A stretch of DNA of 64,000 nt from Bosea sp. BIWAKO-01 (GCF_001748145.1 NZ_BCQA01000001.1:124001-188000); one strand, 5' to 3'. Counted from the first letter of the stretch, positions 8,466 to 17,367 are shown. Made by a program: numbers and translations. The notes: generated by a model from the sequence alone, not told the origin.

Positions 8466-8596
8466 CTCCGAGCGAGGCCGAGACGGCACGGCGCGCTCTC
8501 GTCAAGGCGCTCGACCCGCTTCTGCGCGCCTTCTATGCGGACTGGCCGCTGCCGTCCACGGCGGAGGCCTATCGCAGCTTCAACGCGCGGCGCTAG
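8466..8596 (+). pseudogene. 3' fragment of an unidentified gene
   Basis: A plus-strand frame without a start codon reads SEAETARRALVKALDP, then LLRAFYADWPLPSTAEAY, and ends RSFNARR before TAG. The composition is that of a real alphaproteobacterial protein C-terminus. Its 5' part is missing, and the truncated amidohydrolase on the other strand starts at the same point, which makes this the second half of a breakpoint. The parent family was not recognised. Confidence 0.4.
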
Positions 8597-8685
8597 TTTC
8601 CGCGATTTCCGGGCAGCCGCTCGCTGACGACGGCGGCGGCCGCGGGGAGACGCGCCGCCTCGCGCAGGACGAGGCCGCCCCCCCT

Positions 8686-9918
8686 CTACGCAGCGGCGGC
8701 GGCAGTGATCTCGCTGTGGCGCGCGATCACCCTGCCCTGCCTGACAACTGTCCGGTTCGGCGAGCGCGAGACGATCGCATCGGCGAGTGTCTCGCCCGTC
8801 AGCAGAACCAGGTCGGCCCGCGCGCCTTCATGCAGCCCGTAATCTGCGACGCCCAGAGCCCGGGCTCCACCGAAGGTGCAGCTATCAAGCGCCAACTCGA
8901 GATCATCGTCGCGGCGAAAGCCGTTGCGCTGAGCAAGCAGCATCGCGCGTTCCAGCATATCGGCATTGTTGAAGGGGCCCCAGGTGTCGCGGACGCCGTC
9001 CGACCCGGAGCAGACGATGACGCCGAGCGAGCTCAGCAGGGCAAGGCTCGGGCACGCCCTCGCAAGAGGCGCCGTCGTCATGATCGCGACCTGCTCGCGC
9101 GCCAGCATCTCGCCCAGACGCCCGGCATAGGCGGGGCCGATGTCGCCCAGGCAGAAGGCGTGGCTGATCATCACGCGCCCCTGAAGGCCGAGCGCCCGCG
9201 TGCGCTCGAGGATCAGTTCGATACTGAAGGCTCCGAGCTCTCCGGGCTCGTGCAGATGGATGTCGATCGGCTTGGCTGAACGCTCGGCAAGGCCGAATGT
9301 CATGTCCAGGCTGCCGCGCGGGTCACGATCGATCTGGCTGGGGTCGAGGCCGCCGACGATATCCGCCCCGAGCCGAAGGGCCTCCTCCATCAGTTCGAGC
9401 GTGCCGGGCCGCGAGAGCAGGCCGGCCTGCGGGAAGGCAACCGTCTGCACCTCGATCGTCCCACGGCATGCTTTCCGTGATCTCAGCACGCCTTCCAGCG
9501 GCGCCAGGCCGACATCGGTGTCGATCGCGACATGGCCGCGAAGTAGGGTCGACCCCAATTCCGCCGACCGGACAAGCTGGCGCGTCGATTGCTTCTCCGG
9601 GTCGATCCTTCGCCGACGCAGTTCATCTTTCTCGGCCTGGATCTTGTCGGCCAGGGCCGGACCGACCTCATTTCGGAACCAGGGCAGCCCGAGCAAGGAG
9701 TAGCCGAGATGGGTATGGGCTTCGACGAGTCCGGGGATGACGATCCTGCCGCGCCCCTCCTCCACGGCGCTCCCTTCGGGCGCCGCAAGCCCGTCGCCGG
9801 TCGCGGCAACCCTGCCCTCCCGGATCAGGATGTCCTGCGGCGGCGAGAGAGGGAGGCCCCGGCCTCGCCAGAGGCGGACCTGCCTGATGAGCAGCGAACC
9901 CGTTGGAGCGACCTGCAT
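8686..9918 (-). CDS. amidohydrolase, cytosine-deaminase-like
   Basis: A 410-residue metal-dependent hydrolase. The N-terminal beta-sandwich leads to HTHLGYS, with H68 and H70 as metal ligands. Further ligands are expected at H221/H223 (HLHEP), H253 (SHAFCLGD) and D307 (CSGSDGVRDTWGPF), the last motif being close to that of cytosine deaminase. The C-terminus has the usual EGARADLVLL return to the sandwich. The substrate is probably a cyclic amidine or amide, but cannot be fixed. The ATG at 9918 has a GGAG site and lies 2 bases after the DUF1989 gene, so the two are translated together; nitrogen-compound breakdown is the likely theme. It is a paralogue in fold, not a duplicate, of the truncated amidohydrolase just downstream. 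Confidence 0.88.
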   Translation of the reverse strand: MQVAPTGSLLIRQVRLWRGRGLPLSPPQDILIREGRVAATGDGLAAPEGSAVEEGRGRIVIPGLVEAHTHLGYSLLGLPWFRNEVGPALADKIQAEKDELRRRRIDPEKQSTRQLVRSAELGSTLLRGHVAIDTDVGLAPLEGVLRSRKACRGTIEVQTVAFPQAGLLSRPGTLELMEEALRLGADIVGGLDPSQIDRDPRGSLDMTFGLAERSAKPIDIHLHEPGELGAFSIELILERTRALGLQGRVMISHAFCLGDIGPAYAGRLGEMLAREQVAIMTTAPLARACPSLALLSSLGVIVCSGSDGVRDTWGPFNNADMLERAMLLAQRNGFRRDDDLELALDSCTFGGARALGVADYGLHEGARADLVLLTGETLADAIVSRSPNRTVVRQGRVIARHSEITAAAAA

Positions 9919-9920
9919 CC

Positions 9921-10847
9921 TCAAGCTCCGTCGACAGCAGGAGCGCCGCTCTTCGCAGCCAGGAAGCGCGCCTCCCACCAGGAGAAGACGATGTCGCGCA
10001 GCGCTGCCCCGTCGTCGTCGCCGTGAACAGCGTGGCGCAACAGCTCGAGGCGCGCGATGTCCTCTTCCGTCAGATCGACCTCGATCTGGACCTGCTGCAA
10101 CGGGACATTGGTGAATTCCGGCTTGTAGGCCGGATCGCGGCTCAGCTCCCGGTCGGCCTTGATTGTCGGATTCCTGAAGTCGCGCGGTGTGCGCTGGCTG
10201 GACAGGATCGGCGTGCGCGGAACGCGCGCGCGATCCTCCTCCGTCGATGCGAGAATGATGACCTCGACCGGCTTCAGCGCGAAATTGCTCGTGCGCATGA
10301 TATCGGCGCCGCAGACATTCGGCACCGCCAGGACATCCATCAGGGCCAGGAGATCGACATAGTCGCCGGCCCGCGAAGCCTGTCGCGTGATGGTTGCCGA
10401 TCCGTCTTCGGTAATCTCCGTGCACATGAACAGGTTGAAGCTGTCATGCACGTCGTCCGGCGTCAGCCCGTATTCGCGCTGCGCCTCGGCCTGGATGTCG
10501 TGGCAATTGGTGTGCCGTGCGAAGCCATACGCGCTCTCATAGAGATAGGCGCTGCAACGCGGGAAGAGCACATCGTTCCGGCCGTAGGTATCTTCAAGAA
10601 TATAGAGCATCGCCCGCTCGCGCGGCGGCGCGGACCAGAGGAAGGTGCCCTTGCTGGGATTGAAGCCGTGCACCGTGCGCGTGCGCCCGCAATGCATGAA
10701 TTCCTTGTAATCGTGAAGATTGAAGCAGTTGAAGTCGACGCATTGCTGGCCCTCGATCTGCTGGATACGCAGAATCTGGCCGGCCTTGACCTCAATGGCC
10801 TTGCCCGTGCCGGGCTCGAGCCGGAACCTTGCGATCTCCGTCCTCAT
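9921..10847 (-). CDS. DUF1989 (urea-carboxylase-associated) family protein
   Basis: A 308-residue protein of the DUF1989 family, shown by the N-terminal GQILRIQQIEGQQCVDFNCF block, then FMHCGRTR, PRERAMLYILEDTYGRNDVLFPRC split by short loops, TNCHDI and FNLFMCTEI. Conserved Cys and His residues (C36, C41, C53 and H112 region) suggest a bound metal. Members are found beside urea carboxylase and other carbon-nitrogen hydrolases; the exact reaction is not settled. The start codon overlaps the stop of the small gene upstream by four bases (ATGA), and the amidohydrolase follows immediately, so all three form one operon. Confidence 0.88.
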   Translation of the reverse strand: MRTEIARFRLEPGTGKAIEVKAGQILRIQQIEGQQCVDFNCFNLHDYKEFMHCGRTRTVHGFNPSKGTFLWSAPPRERAMLYILEDTYGRNDVLFPRCSAYLYESAYGFARHTNCHDIQAEAQREYGLTPDDVHDSFNLFMCTEITEDGSATITRQASRAGDYVDLLALMDVLAVPNVCGADIMRTSNFALKPVEVIILASTEEDRARVPRTPILSSQRTPRDFRNPTIKADRELSRDPAYKPEFTNVPLQQVQIEVDLTEEDIARLELLRHAVHGDDDGAALRDIVFSWWEARFLAAKSGAPAVDGA

Positions 10848-11011
10848 TGCCGTGCGCTCCCGCCATTGGCCGAGGCCCGCTTCGCGGCCGCCTCGCGCAG
10901 GGCGAGCTTCACGAGCGCCTGCACGTCGCGCTCCCCGGTCGCGGCGAGCGCGCGGCCGAGCAACTCGCTCTGCTGCTGATTGAGCTGAAGAACCACGCGA
11001 CGGGTTGTCAT
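10844..11011 (-). CDS. small protein, possibly ribbon-helix-helix type
   Basis: A 55-residue protein that starts TTRRVVLQLNQQQSELL, a beta-strand followed by a helix, then GRALAATGERDVQALVKLAL split by a turn, then a basic tail. This layout resembles small ribbon-helix-helix DNA-binding proteins, but the match is structural impression only. It is the first gene of the operon with DUF1989 and the amidohydrolase and overlaps the second by four bases. If it binds DNA it could be an autoregulator acting on the intergenic region 11012-11181. Confidence 0.55.
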   Translation of the reverse strand: MTTRRVVLQLNQQQSELLGRALAATGERDVQALVKLALREAAAKRASANGGSARQ

Positions 11012-11106
11012 CTGTGCCTGCCGTTTTTGCTTCACCGCCGTGACGCTAGCACAACATTGCATACAGTCATGCTTAAAAATACGGCACAATCCAACATCGC
11101 TATTGC

Positions 11107-11131
11107 ATACGATTATAGAACCATATCGTAT
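11107..11131. promoter_or_regulatory. inverted repeat, probable operator (GntR-type half-sites)
   Basis: Perfect 7-base arms ATACGAT (11107-11113) and ATCGTAT (11125-11131) flank an 11-base spacer in the AT-rich gap between the divergent amidohydrolase operon and the binding-protein gene. A direct repeat ATTGCATAC also occurs at 11056 and 11102. The same heptamers make up the operator in front of the GntR regulator near 38.4 kb. Confidence 0.5.
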
Positions 11132-11181
11132 CCTCTTATTGTCGACAGTGCGATCTCGCACGACAACGAGGGAGGGAATGG

Positions 11182-12768
11182 ATGCGCCGTTTGCTTTCGA
11201 TGGTGATGGCAGCCGCTTTCGCGGCGGGCGTCGGACATACCGCGATGGGGGGCGCCGAAGCGCAGACCCTGAAATGGGGTTCACCCCGTGAGATCGGCTC
11301 GCTCGACCCCTATTCCTATGGAGATACCTACGCCCTGTCGGTGCTGAACCATGTCTATGAGGGGCTGGTTCGCTACAGTGGCAAGCAGCAGATCGAGCCT
11401 GCGCTCGCCACTGCCTGGACGGTCGTCTCACCGACGATCTGGCGCTTCACCTTGCGCCAGGGCGTCACCTTCCACGACGGCGCCCCCTTCGGTGCGGATG
11501 ACGTCATCGCGTCGCTGGAGCGGATCACCCATCCGACCTCGCCCATGCGGGGCGAGCTGCACGGCTACAAGAGCGCGCGAAAGCTCGACGCTTCCGTCAT
11601 CGAGATCGAGCTCGACAGCCCCAATCCGCTGCTCCTGAACGACCTGACCAATGTCCACATCTTCAACAAGGCCTGGCTGGTCGCGAATAACAGCCTTCTG
11701 CCCACCGATGCCGGCAAGGGCGTCGAAGGTTTCGCCACAAACAACACGAACGGCACCGGCCCGTTCAAGGTCGTCTCACGGCGACGGGACACCCAGACGG
11801 TCTTCGTCAGGAACGCTGCCTGGTGGGACAAGCCCGTCCATAATCTGGAGCGCATCGAGTTCGTGCCGATTACATCGGCGGCGACCCGCGTCGCGGCCAT
11901 GCTGTCGGGCGAGATCGATTTCACAAATTCCGCTCCGCTCCAGGACCTGAGCCGTCTCTCGGCCTCGCCGGATATCAAGGTCCTCCAGGCGAACGAGGTG
12001 CGCTCGACATTCTTCGGATTCAATTGGCGGCAGCGGCTCGTGGAAAGCGATGTCCAGGACAAGAATCCGCTGCGCGACATCCGCGTGCGGGAAGCCATGT
12101 ATCGCGGCATCGACGCTGCCGCGATCCAATCGCGCGCCATGCGTGGCCTGTCTCGCACCACCGGTGCCCTTGTCGCGCCATCGATACCAGGCTTCACGCC
12201 CGAACTCGACCAGCGCCTGCCCTTCGACGCCGCCGAAGCGCGCCGGCTCCTGACCGAGGCCGGATATCCGAACGGCTTCTCCTTCCTGATGAACTGCGCC
12301 AGCGACGCACTCATCAACGAGGAGGAATTCTGCCAGGCCGTCGCCTCGATGTGGTCGCGCATCGGCCTGCGGCCCAATCTCAGCATTGCGCCGCGCAGCC
12401 AGCAGACGCCGAAGCGTGTTCGCGGCGAGTTCGACGTCGTCGCCTTCGGCTGGGCCAATGAGCCCACCCTGGATTCGTCCTCGCTGCTGACGCAGGTGAT
12501 CCACAAGAAGGATGCAGCGGCTGGCGTCTTCAACTGGGGCGAATGGGGCGATGACAGGATCGACACCCTGAACGCCCAGGCCGCTGTCGAGAACGATGCT
12601 ACCAAGCGCACCGCCATGCTGACCGCGGCGATGAAAATCGCCAAGGACCAGCACATGTTCCTGCCTATGCATCAGCAGCCCATGGCCTGGGCCGCCCGGT
12701 CGCGCATCGTGTCCCTGGTGCAGAACTCGGACAACAAGCCGCGGATGTGGCTTACCGTCGTGAAGTAA
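11182..12768 (+). CDS. ABC transporter substrate-binding protein, family 5 (peptide/opine type), orphan
   Basis: A 528-residue exported solute-binding protein. The signal peptide is at residues 1-28 (VMAAAFAAGVGHTAMGG AEA). The mature protein has the family 5 landmarks: LNHVYEGLVR, TFTLRQGVTFHDG-type region (FTLRQGVTFHDGAPF), DDVIASLERI, then NGTGPFKV and the C-terminal LLTEAGYPNGF. These proteins bind peptides, opines or other oligomers in the periplasm. GGGAGGGA precedes the ATG. No permease or ATPase genes lie next to it, so it must work with a transporter encoded elsewhere, possibly the dipeptide-type system at 33.8-37.3 kb. It is divergent from the amidohydrolase operon and shares its control region. 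Confidence 0.88.
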   Translation: MRRLLSMVMAAAFAAGVGHTAMGGAEAQTLKWGSPREIGSLDPYSYGDTYALSVLNHVYEGLVRYSGKQQIEPALATAWTVVSPTIWRFTLRQGVTFHDGAPFGADDVIASLERITHPTSPMRGELHGYKSARKLDASVIEIELDSPNPLLLNDLTNVHIFNKAWLVANNSLLPTDAGKGVEGFATNNTNGTGPFKVVSRRRDTQTVFVRNAAWWDKPVHNLERIEFVPITSAATRVAAMLSGEIDFTNSAPLQDLSRLSASPDIKVLQANEVRSTFFGFNWRQRLVESDVQDKNPLRDIRVREAMYRGIDAAAIQSRAMRGLSRTTGALVAPSIPGFTPELDQRLPFDAAEARRLLTEAGYPNGFSFLMNCASDALINEEEFCQAVASMWSRIGLRPNLSIAPRSQQTPKRVRGEFDVVAFGWANEPTLDSSSLLTQVIHKKDAAAGVFNWGEWGDDRIDTLNAQAAVENDATKRTAMLTAAMKIAKDQHMFLPMHQQPMAWAARSRIVSLVQNSDNKPRMWLTVVK

Positions 12769-12820
12769 GGGCCGGGGCCAGAGCCCGGCGATTTATCCGC
12801 CCGCACGCTGCGTCCACCAT

Positions 12821-12851
12821 GATGCGCCGCGATCCCCGATCGCGGCGCATC
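12821..12851 (+). terminator. strong hairpin after the binding-protein gene
   Basis: A perfect 13-base stem (GATGCGCCGCGAT / ATCGCGGCGCATC) with a 5-base loop lies about 50 bases past the stop codon and is followed by TCTTGCTCT. The rest of 12769-13124 shows no gene. Confidence 0.7.
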
Positions 12852-13124
12852 TCTTGCTCTGGGCCGACGCCGATCCGGATAAAGCGCCCGTGCCGCTCTC
12901 ATCGTTCGGCGCGCGCCGCTTCGGATCGCGCCCGGAACCTGAACCTGCCCCCAGGGCGGCTGAGATTTCGGCCTGCTCCGCCTGAGGATACCGCCCATGC
13001 GACATCTGCAGGGCGCGCGCCGCCATTTTGGGTCAGTCTAGCCGCGTTGCCAGCCGGTCGGCTCGCACGTTACTCACGGTGCCTCCTGATGAATAAGCAC
13101 ACGCCCTCAGCGGAGCTTTCGACG

Positions 13125-15440
13125 ATGCCATTCGAGGTCGGCCAGCCCGTCCCGCGCAACGAGGACCCCGTGCTCGTGCGTGGCGAGGGGCGCTATACCG
13201 ATGATGTCTCGCTGGAGGGGCAACTCTACGCCGCCTTCGTCCGCAGCCCGCATGCGCATGGCGTAATCCGCGGCCTCGATGTCTCGCAGGCCGAGGCGAT
13301 GAAGGGCGTCGTCGCGATCTATCGGGGCGAGGACCTCGCGGGCCAGGGCTACGGATTGCTGAAATGCATCGTCGAGCTGCCGAACCGTGACGGCAGCCCG
13401 ATCAGGAAGCCGGCCCGCAATGCCCTGGCGACCGACAAGGTCCGCTTTGTCGGTGACCCCGTCGCGATGGTCGTGGCCCGCACGGCCGTCCAGGCGCGCG
13501 ATGCGGCCGAGGCCGTGCTGCTCGACATCGAGATCCTGCCCGCCGTCACGGCCGGCGAAGACGCCGTCGCCCCAGGCGCTCCGCAGCTCTATGACGACGT
13601 TCCCGGCAACGTCGTCCTCGACTATCATTTCGGCGATGCCGGCAAGGTTGCGGCGGCATTTGCCAGCGCAGCCCATGTCACGAAACTGCGCATCGTCAAC
13701 AGCCGCATCGTGGTGAACCCGATCGAGCCACGCGCTGCGGTCGGAACTTTTGACCGCAAGACCAAGCGCTACACGCTGCATGCGCCGAGCCAGGGCGCGT
13801 TCGGGATGCGCAACAACCTGGCCGCGGCAATGGGCGTGCCGGCGGAGCGGATGCGGCTGATCACCGGCCATGTCGGCGGCTCCTTCGGGATGAAGTCCTC
13901 GGTCTTCCCCGAATATGTCGTGCTGCTGCATGCGGCCCGGCTCCTGAAGAAGCCGGTCAAATGGACCGACCAGCGCTCCGAGAGCTTCGTCTCCGACTAT
14001 CATGGCCGCGACATGGTGTTCGAGGCAGAGCTGGCGCTCGATGCGCGCGGCCGGTTCCTGGCGACGCGCTTCAGCGGCATCGGCAATATGGGCGGTTATC
14101 TCTCGCCGGTCGGGCCGATGATGGCGACGACGAATATCGGCAAGAACAGCATCGGCATGTACCGCACTCCGCTCGTCGAGGTGCAGACCAAATGCGTCGT
14201 CACCAACACGGCGCCGATCGGCGCCTATCGCGGCGCGGGACGGCCCGAAGGCAATTACTTCATGGAGCGGCTGATCGACGCCGCTGCCGTGGAAATGGGC
14301 ATCGACAAGACCGCCCTAAGGCGGCGCAACCTCGTCGCTCCGCAGCAACTGCCCTGGGCGACGCCGGTCGGGACGCTCTATGATAGCGGCGATTTCCCGG
14401 CCCTGTTCGCAGAGGCGCTCAAGGCGGCCGACTGGGGCGGCTATAAAGCGCGGCTGCGCCAGAGCCGGAAGGCCGGCAAGCTCCGCGGCCGCGGCATCGG
14501 CTGCTACCTCGAAGTCACCGCGCCTCCGACGAATGAAATGGCCGGTCTGCATTTCGAGGCGGATGGCAGCGTGACCATCGTCACCGGCACGCTCGATTAC
14601 GGACAGGGCCACTGGACACCCTTTGCCCAGGTGCTGACGAGCAAGCTCGGCGTGCCCTTCGACAAGATCCGCCTCGTGCAGGGCGACAGCGACCGGCTGA
14701 TCGCGGGTGGTGGCACCGGCGGCTCCAAGTCGATCATGGCGAGCGGATCGGCGATCATGGAAGCGGGCGACCGCGTCATCGAGAAGGGCAAGCTCCTGGC
14801 CGCCCATTTCCTGGAAGCCGGCGTCGCCGATCTCGAATTCGGCCGCGGCCGGTTCACGATCGCCGGGACCGACCGCTCGATCGGCATCATGGAGCTCGCG
14901 GAACGGGTGCGGACGGCCCCTCACCTGCCCAAGGAGCTGCCCCAGAGCCTGGATGTCGACCATGTCTTCAAGGCGGCGCCATCGGCCTATCCCAATGGCT
15001 GTCATGTCGCCGAGGTCGAGATCGATCCTGAGACCGGAGAGGTCGCGGTGGTCAGCTATGTCATGGTCAACGACTTTGGCACGATCGTGAACCCGTTGAT
15101 CGTCGCAGGGCAGCTGCATGGCGGCGTCGCGCAGGGCATCGGCCAGGCGCTCTACGAGATGACGGCCTATGATGATTCCGGCCAGCTCATGACGGGCTCC
15201 TATATGGACTACGCGATGCCGCGCGCAGCCGACCTGCCCTTCTTCTCATTCGCCAGCCAGGGCAGCCCGACCGCGACCAATCCCGTCGGTGCGAAGGGCT
15301 GCGGCGAGGCCGGCTGCGCCGGCTCGCTGCCCTCGGTGATGAACGCGATCGTCGATGCGCTCGCGCCCTATGGCGTGCGGCATGTCGACATGCCGGCGAC
15401 CCCGCAGGCGATCTGGCGGCTGATTCACAAGGGAACGTGA
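13125..15440 (+). CDS. xanthine-dehydrogenase-family molybdopterin-binding large subunit (CoxL/aldehyde-oxidase type), orphan
   Basis: A 771-residue molybdenum hydroxylase large subunit. It starts FEVGQPVPRNEDP and VRGEGRYTDDV, typical of the CoxL group, and contains ITGHVGGSFGMK (cofactor loop), GAYRGAGRPEG, the substrate-pocket stretch PTNEMAGLHFE and, near the end, GAKGCGEAGCAGS with the catalytic Glu. Such subunits hydroxylate aldehydes, heterocycles or CO. They need a 2Fe-2S small subunit and an FAD subunit; neither is adjacent. The ATG at 13125 follows a GGAG site; an in-frame ATG at 13089 is the alternative. The AYRGAGRPE loop lacks the Cys of true CO dehydrogenases, so an organic substrate is likelier. 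Confidence 0.87.
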   Translation: MPFEVGQPVPRNEDPVLVRGEGRYTDDVSLEGQLYAAFVRSPHAHGVIRGLDVSQAEAMKGVVAIYRGEDLAGQGYGLLKCIVELPNRDGSPIRKPARNALATDKVRFVGDPVAMVVARTAVQARDAAEAVLLDIEILPAVTAGEDAVAPGAPQLYDDVPGNVVLDYHFGDAGKVAAAFASAAHVTKLRIVNSRIVVNPIEPRAAVGTFDRKTKRYTLHAPSQGAFGMRNNLAAAMGVPAERMRLITGHVGGSFGMKSSVFPEYVVLLHAARLLKKPVKWTDQRSESFVSDYHGRDMVFEAELALDARGRFLATRFSGIGNMGGYLSPVGPMMATTNIGKNSIGMYRTPLVEVQTKCVVTNTAPIGAYRGAGRPEGNYFMERLIDAAAVEMGIDKTALRRRNLVAPQQLPWATPVGTLYDSGDFPALFAEALKAADWGGYKARLRQSRKAGKLRGRGIGCYLEVTAPPTNEMAGLHFEADGSVTIVTGTLDYGQGHWTPFAQVLTSKLGVPFDKIRLVQGDSDRLIAGGGTGGSKSIMASGSAIMEAGDRVIEKGKLLAAHFLEAGVADLEFGRGRFTIAGTDRSIGIMELAERVRTAPHLPKELPQSLDVDHVFKAAPSAYPNGCHVAEVEIDPETGEVAVVSYVMVNDFGTIVNPLIVAGQLHGGVAQGIGQALYEMTAYDDSGQLMTGSYMDYAMPRAADLPFFSFASQGSPTATNPVGAKGCGEAGCAGSLPSVMNAIVDALAPYGVRHVDMPATPQAIWRLIHKGT

Positions 15441-15450
15441 GAGATCATTT

Positions 15451-15597
15451 CGCCGGGGCTTCCGCCTCCCCGAGTTCGCGCCAGAGATCGCGGTTCGCGC
15501 CGGCTATCGCGTCCTGCACCAGGACTATCGGGACGGTGGCTTCCAGTGGAAGGTCACCCAGCACGGGCCGATCATTAGCGCGTCGATCGAGTTCTGA
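15451..15597 (+). pseudogene. 3' remnant of an outer-membrane beta-barrel protein
   Basis: After the molybdenum hydroxylase stop codon the plus strand reads RLPEFAPEIAVRAGYR, then VLHQDYRDGGFQWKV and QHGPIISASIEF before TGA. Alternating hydrophobic residues and a terminal Phe are typical of the last strands of an outer-membrane barrel. No start and no upstream strands are present, so only the tail of the gene survives here. Confidence 0.5.
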
Positions 15598-15622
15598 GGC
15601 TCCACGGACCGCGCCGGACGCG

Positions 15623-16468
15623 CTATCGCAGGCGGGCCTGGCAGATATCATTCGAGGCAGAAGCGGTCCGGAAGATATCGACGAACTGGCTGTGGAACTG
15701 GCGTGGGGCGACGACGAGGCTTCGGCAATGAAGCGGGTCGCCCTCGCCATCGATTTCGGTTGCGATGCAGCCGGCTTCGCGGGCGATGATCACGCCCGCG
15801 GCGAGGTCCCAGAGATCGAGCTTGGCTCCCGAGGTCCAGAACCCGTCAAAGCGCCCTTCCGCGACATAGGCGATCTCGAGGGCAGCGGAGCCCGGGCTCC
15901 TGATCCCTGAAACCTGCGGCATGATCGCCGCCATTTCGCGGGCGGCTTTCTCCGTGTCGCCTTTGCCATGATAGGGAAAGCAGGTGCCGACGACGGCATG
16001 GGCGAGCGAGTTGCGCTTCGAGCCCGTGAGGCGCTGCTCGCCGAGAAAGGCGCCCTCTCCTTTCGCGGCCCAGAACATGTCGTGGCTGAGCGGATGATAG
16101 GTGACACCCGCCGTCACCTCGTCGCCCTCCATCAGGGCGAGCGACACCGAAAACTGCGGGATGCCGTGCAGGAAGTTATTGGTGCCGTCGAGGGGATCGA
16201 TGATGATCCTGCGACCGTCGCCGGCGCCTGCGGATTCGCCGCTCTCTTCACCGAGCACCGCGATATCGGGCAGCTTCGCCTTGAGATGCGCGATGATCAG
16301 CTGCTCGGATTCGATATCCGCGGCCGAGACGAAATCCGACGGCCCCTTTTCCAGGATCGGCAGGGCGGCAAGGCTGGCAAAATTCCTGGCCAGCGAAGCG
16401 CCGCCGATCCGCGCCGCCTCCTTCATGCACGAGACGATATGGCTCCTGGAACGGGTGCGGTCATGCAT
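15623..16468 (-). CDS. inositol monophosphatase family protein (first of two)
   Basis: A 281-residue Mg-dependent phosphatase. The family metal site is complete: GEESGE, IIDPLDGTNNF and, near the C-terminus, LDLWDLAAGVIIAREAG. Family members remove phosphate from inositol phosphates, histidinol phosphate, PAP or sugar phosphates; the substrate here is open. ATG 16468 was chosen because it leaves the usual short lead before the first helix; a GTG at 16552, only 11 bases after the upstream gene, is the alternative and would add 28 residues. It is the last gene of the six-gene importer operon. Confidence 0.85.
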   Translation of the reverse strand: MHDRTRSRSHIVSCMKEAARIGGASLARNFASLAALPILEKGPSDFVSAADIESEQLIIAHLKAKLPDIAVLGEESGESAGAGDGRRIIIDPLDGTNNFLHGIPQFSVSLALMEGDEVTAGVTYHPLSHDMFWAAKGEGAFLGEQRLTGSKRNSLAHAVVGTCFPYHGKGDTEKAAREMAAIMPQVSGIRSPGSAALEIAYVAEGRFDGFWTSGAKLDLWDLAAGVIIAREAGCIATEIDGEGDPLHCRSLVVAPRQFHSQFVDIFRTASASNDICQARLR

Positions 16469-16563
16469 GGCGAGATCTCGGCTGGGGATTGTGAGTGCTG
16501 CACCCGGCGCGGCTGCGTGAGCCTGGCCGAACGCAGATCTGGAATGCGACACCGCCTGCCCTG

Positions 16564-17367
16564 TCAGGCGGCCGGCATGGTTCGGTCAGAGGGCGCAATC
16601 CTGTGCAGGGCGGCTGCGTGCAAGGCGGGATTTGCCGCGGCCAGGCAATGCCCGCCTGAGCGGATCGTCAGCGGCGCGCCGTCCCAATCCGTCATGACGC
16701 CACCGGCATGGGTGATCACGGCGACATGCGCGAGATAGTCATGCGGATTCTCGAAGCGGTCGATGGCGATGTCGATCGCGCCGGAGGCCAGCCGTCCGTA
16801 GGAATAGCAACTGCCGCCATAGACGCACCAATGGACGGAGGATCGCAGGGTCTTGAAGGTCGGCAGGCTCTGCGCGTCATAGAGCTCGATATTGCTCGTC
16901 GACATCACCGCCTCCGACAGAACATGCCGCCCCGAGGTCGTGACCCGCACGCCGTTCAGCGTCGTCGGAAAGCCCTCCGCGCCGATCCAGCGCTCCCGGG
17001 TCATCGGGTGGTCGATGACACCGAGGATCGGGACGCCGCGATGGGTCAGCGCGATGAGCGTGCCGAAGACCGGGATGCCGGCGACGAAGGCCTTGGTCCC
17101 GTCGATCGGATCGATGACCCAGACAAAATCCTCGTCCATGCCCTGCGAGCCGAACTCCTCGCCGAGGATGCCATGGCCGGGATAGGCCGCTTCGATGCGG
17201 CGGCGGATCTCGGTCTCGGCACGCCGGTCGATCTCGGTGACAGGGCTGTCGTCGCCCTTGGAGATGAAGGCGTTGTTGTGCCTTGCCCCCTCGCGGATGA
17301 TCTCGCCGCTCGCCTCGACCAGCTCCTGGGCGAAGGCGATGAAATTCCTGATATCGCTAGTCGGCAT
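16564..17367 (-). CDS. inositol monophosphatase / histidinol phosphatase family protein (second of two)
   Basis: A 267-residue member of the same family as its downstream neighbour but only distantly similar. The metal-binding motifs are LGEEFG, VWVIDPIDGTKAF and PHDYLAHVAVITHAGG. The TKAF variant of the loop and the overall length are closer to the histidinol-phosphatase-like branch. Its ATG overlaps the last 11 bases of the permease gene upstream, showing tight operon coupling. Two phosphatases attached to one polar-amino-acid-type importer suggest that the transported molecule carries, or is given, a phosphate ester; this is inference. Confidence 0.87.
   Translation of the reverse strand: MPTSDIRNFIAFAQELVEASGEIIREGARHNNAFISKGDDSPVTEIDRRAETEIRRRIEAAYPGHGILGEEFGSQGMDEDFVWVIDPIDGTKAFVAGIPVFGTLIALTHRGVPILGVIDHPMTRERWIGAEGFPTTLNGVRVTTSGRHVLSEAVMSTSNIELYDAQSLPTFKTLRSSVHWCVYGGSCYSYGRLASGAIDIAIDRFENPHDYLAHVAVITHAGGVMTDWDGAPLTIRSGGHCLAAANPALHAAALHRIAPSDRTMPAA

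Noticed and set aside
12747..13124. N-terminal extension of the molybdenum hydroxylase gene
   Set aside because: It would run across the terminator hairpin at 12821 and has no family similarity; GGAG before 13125 supports the shorter start.
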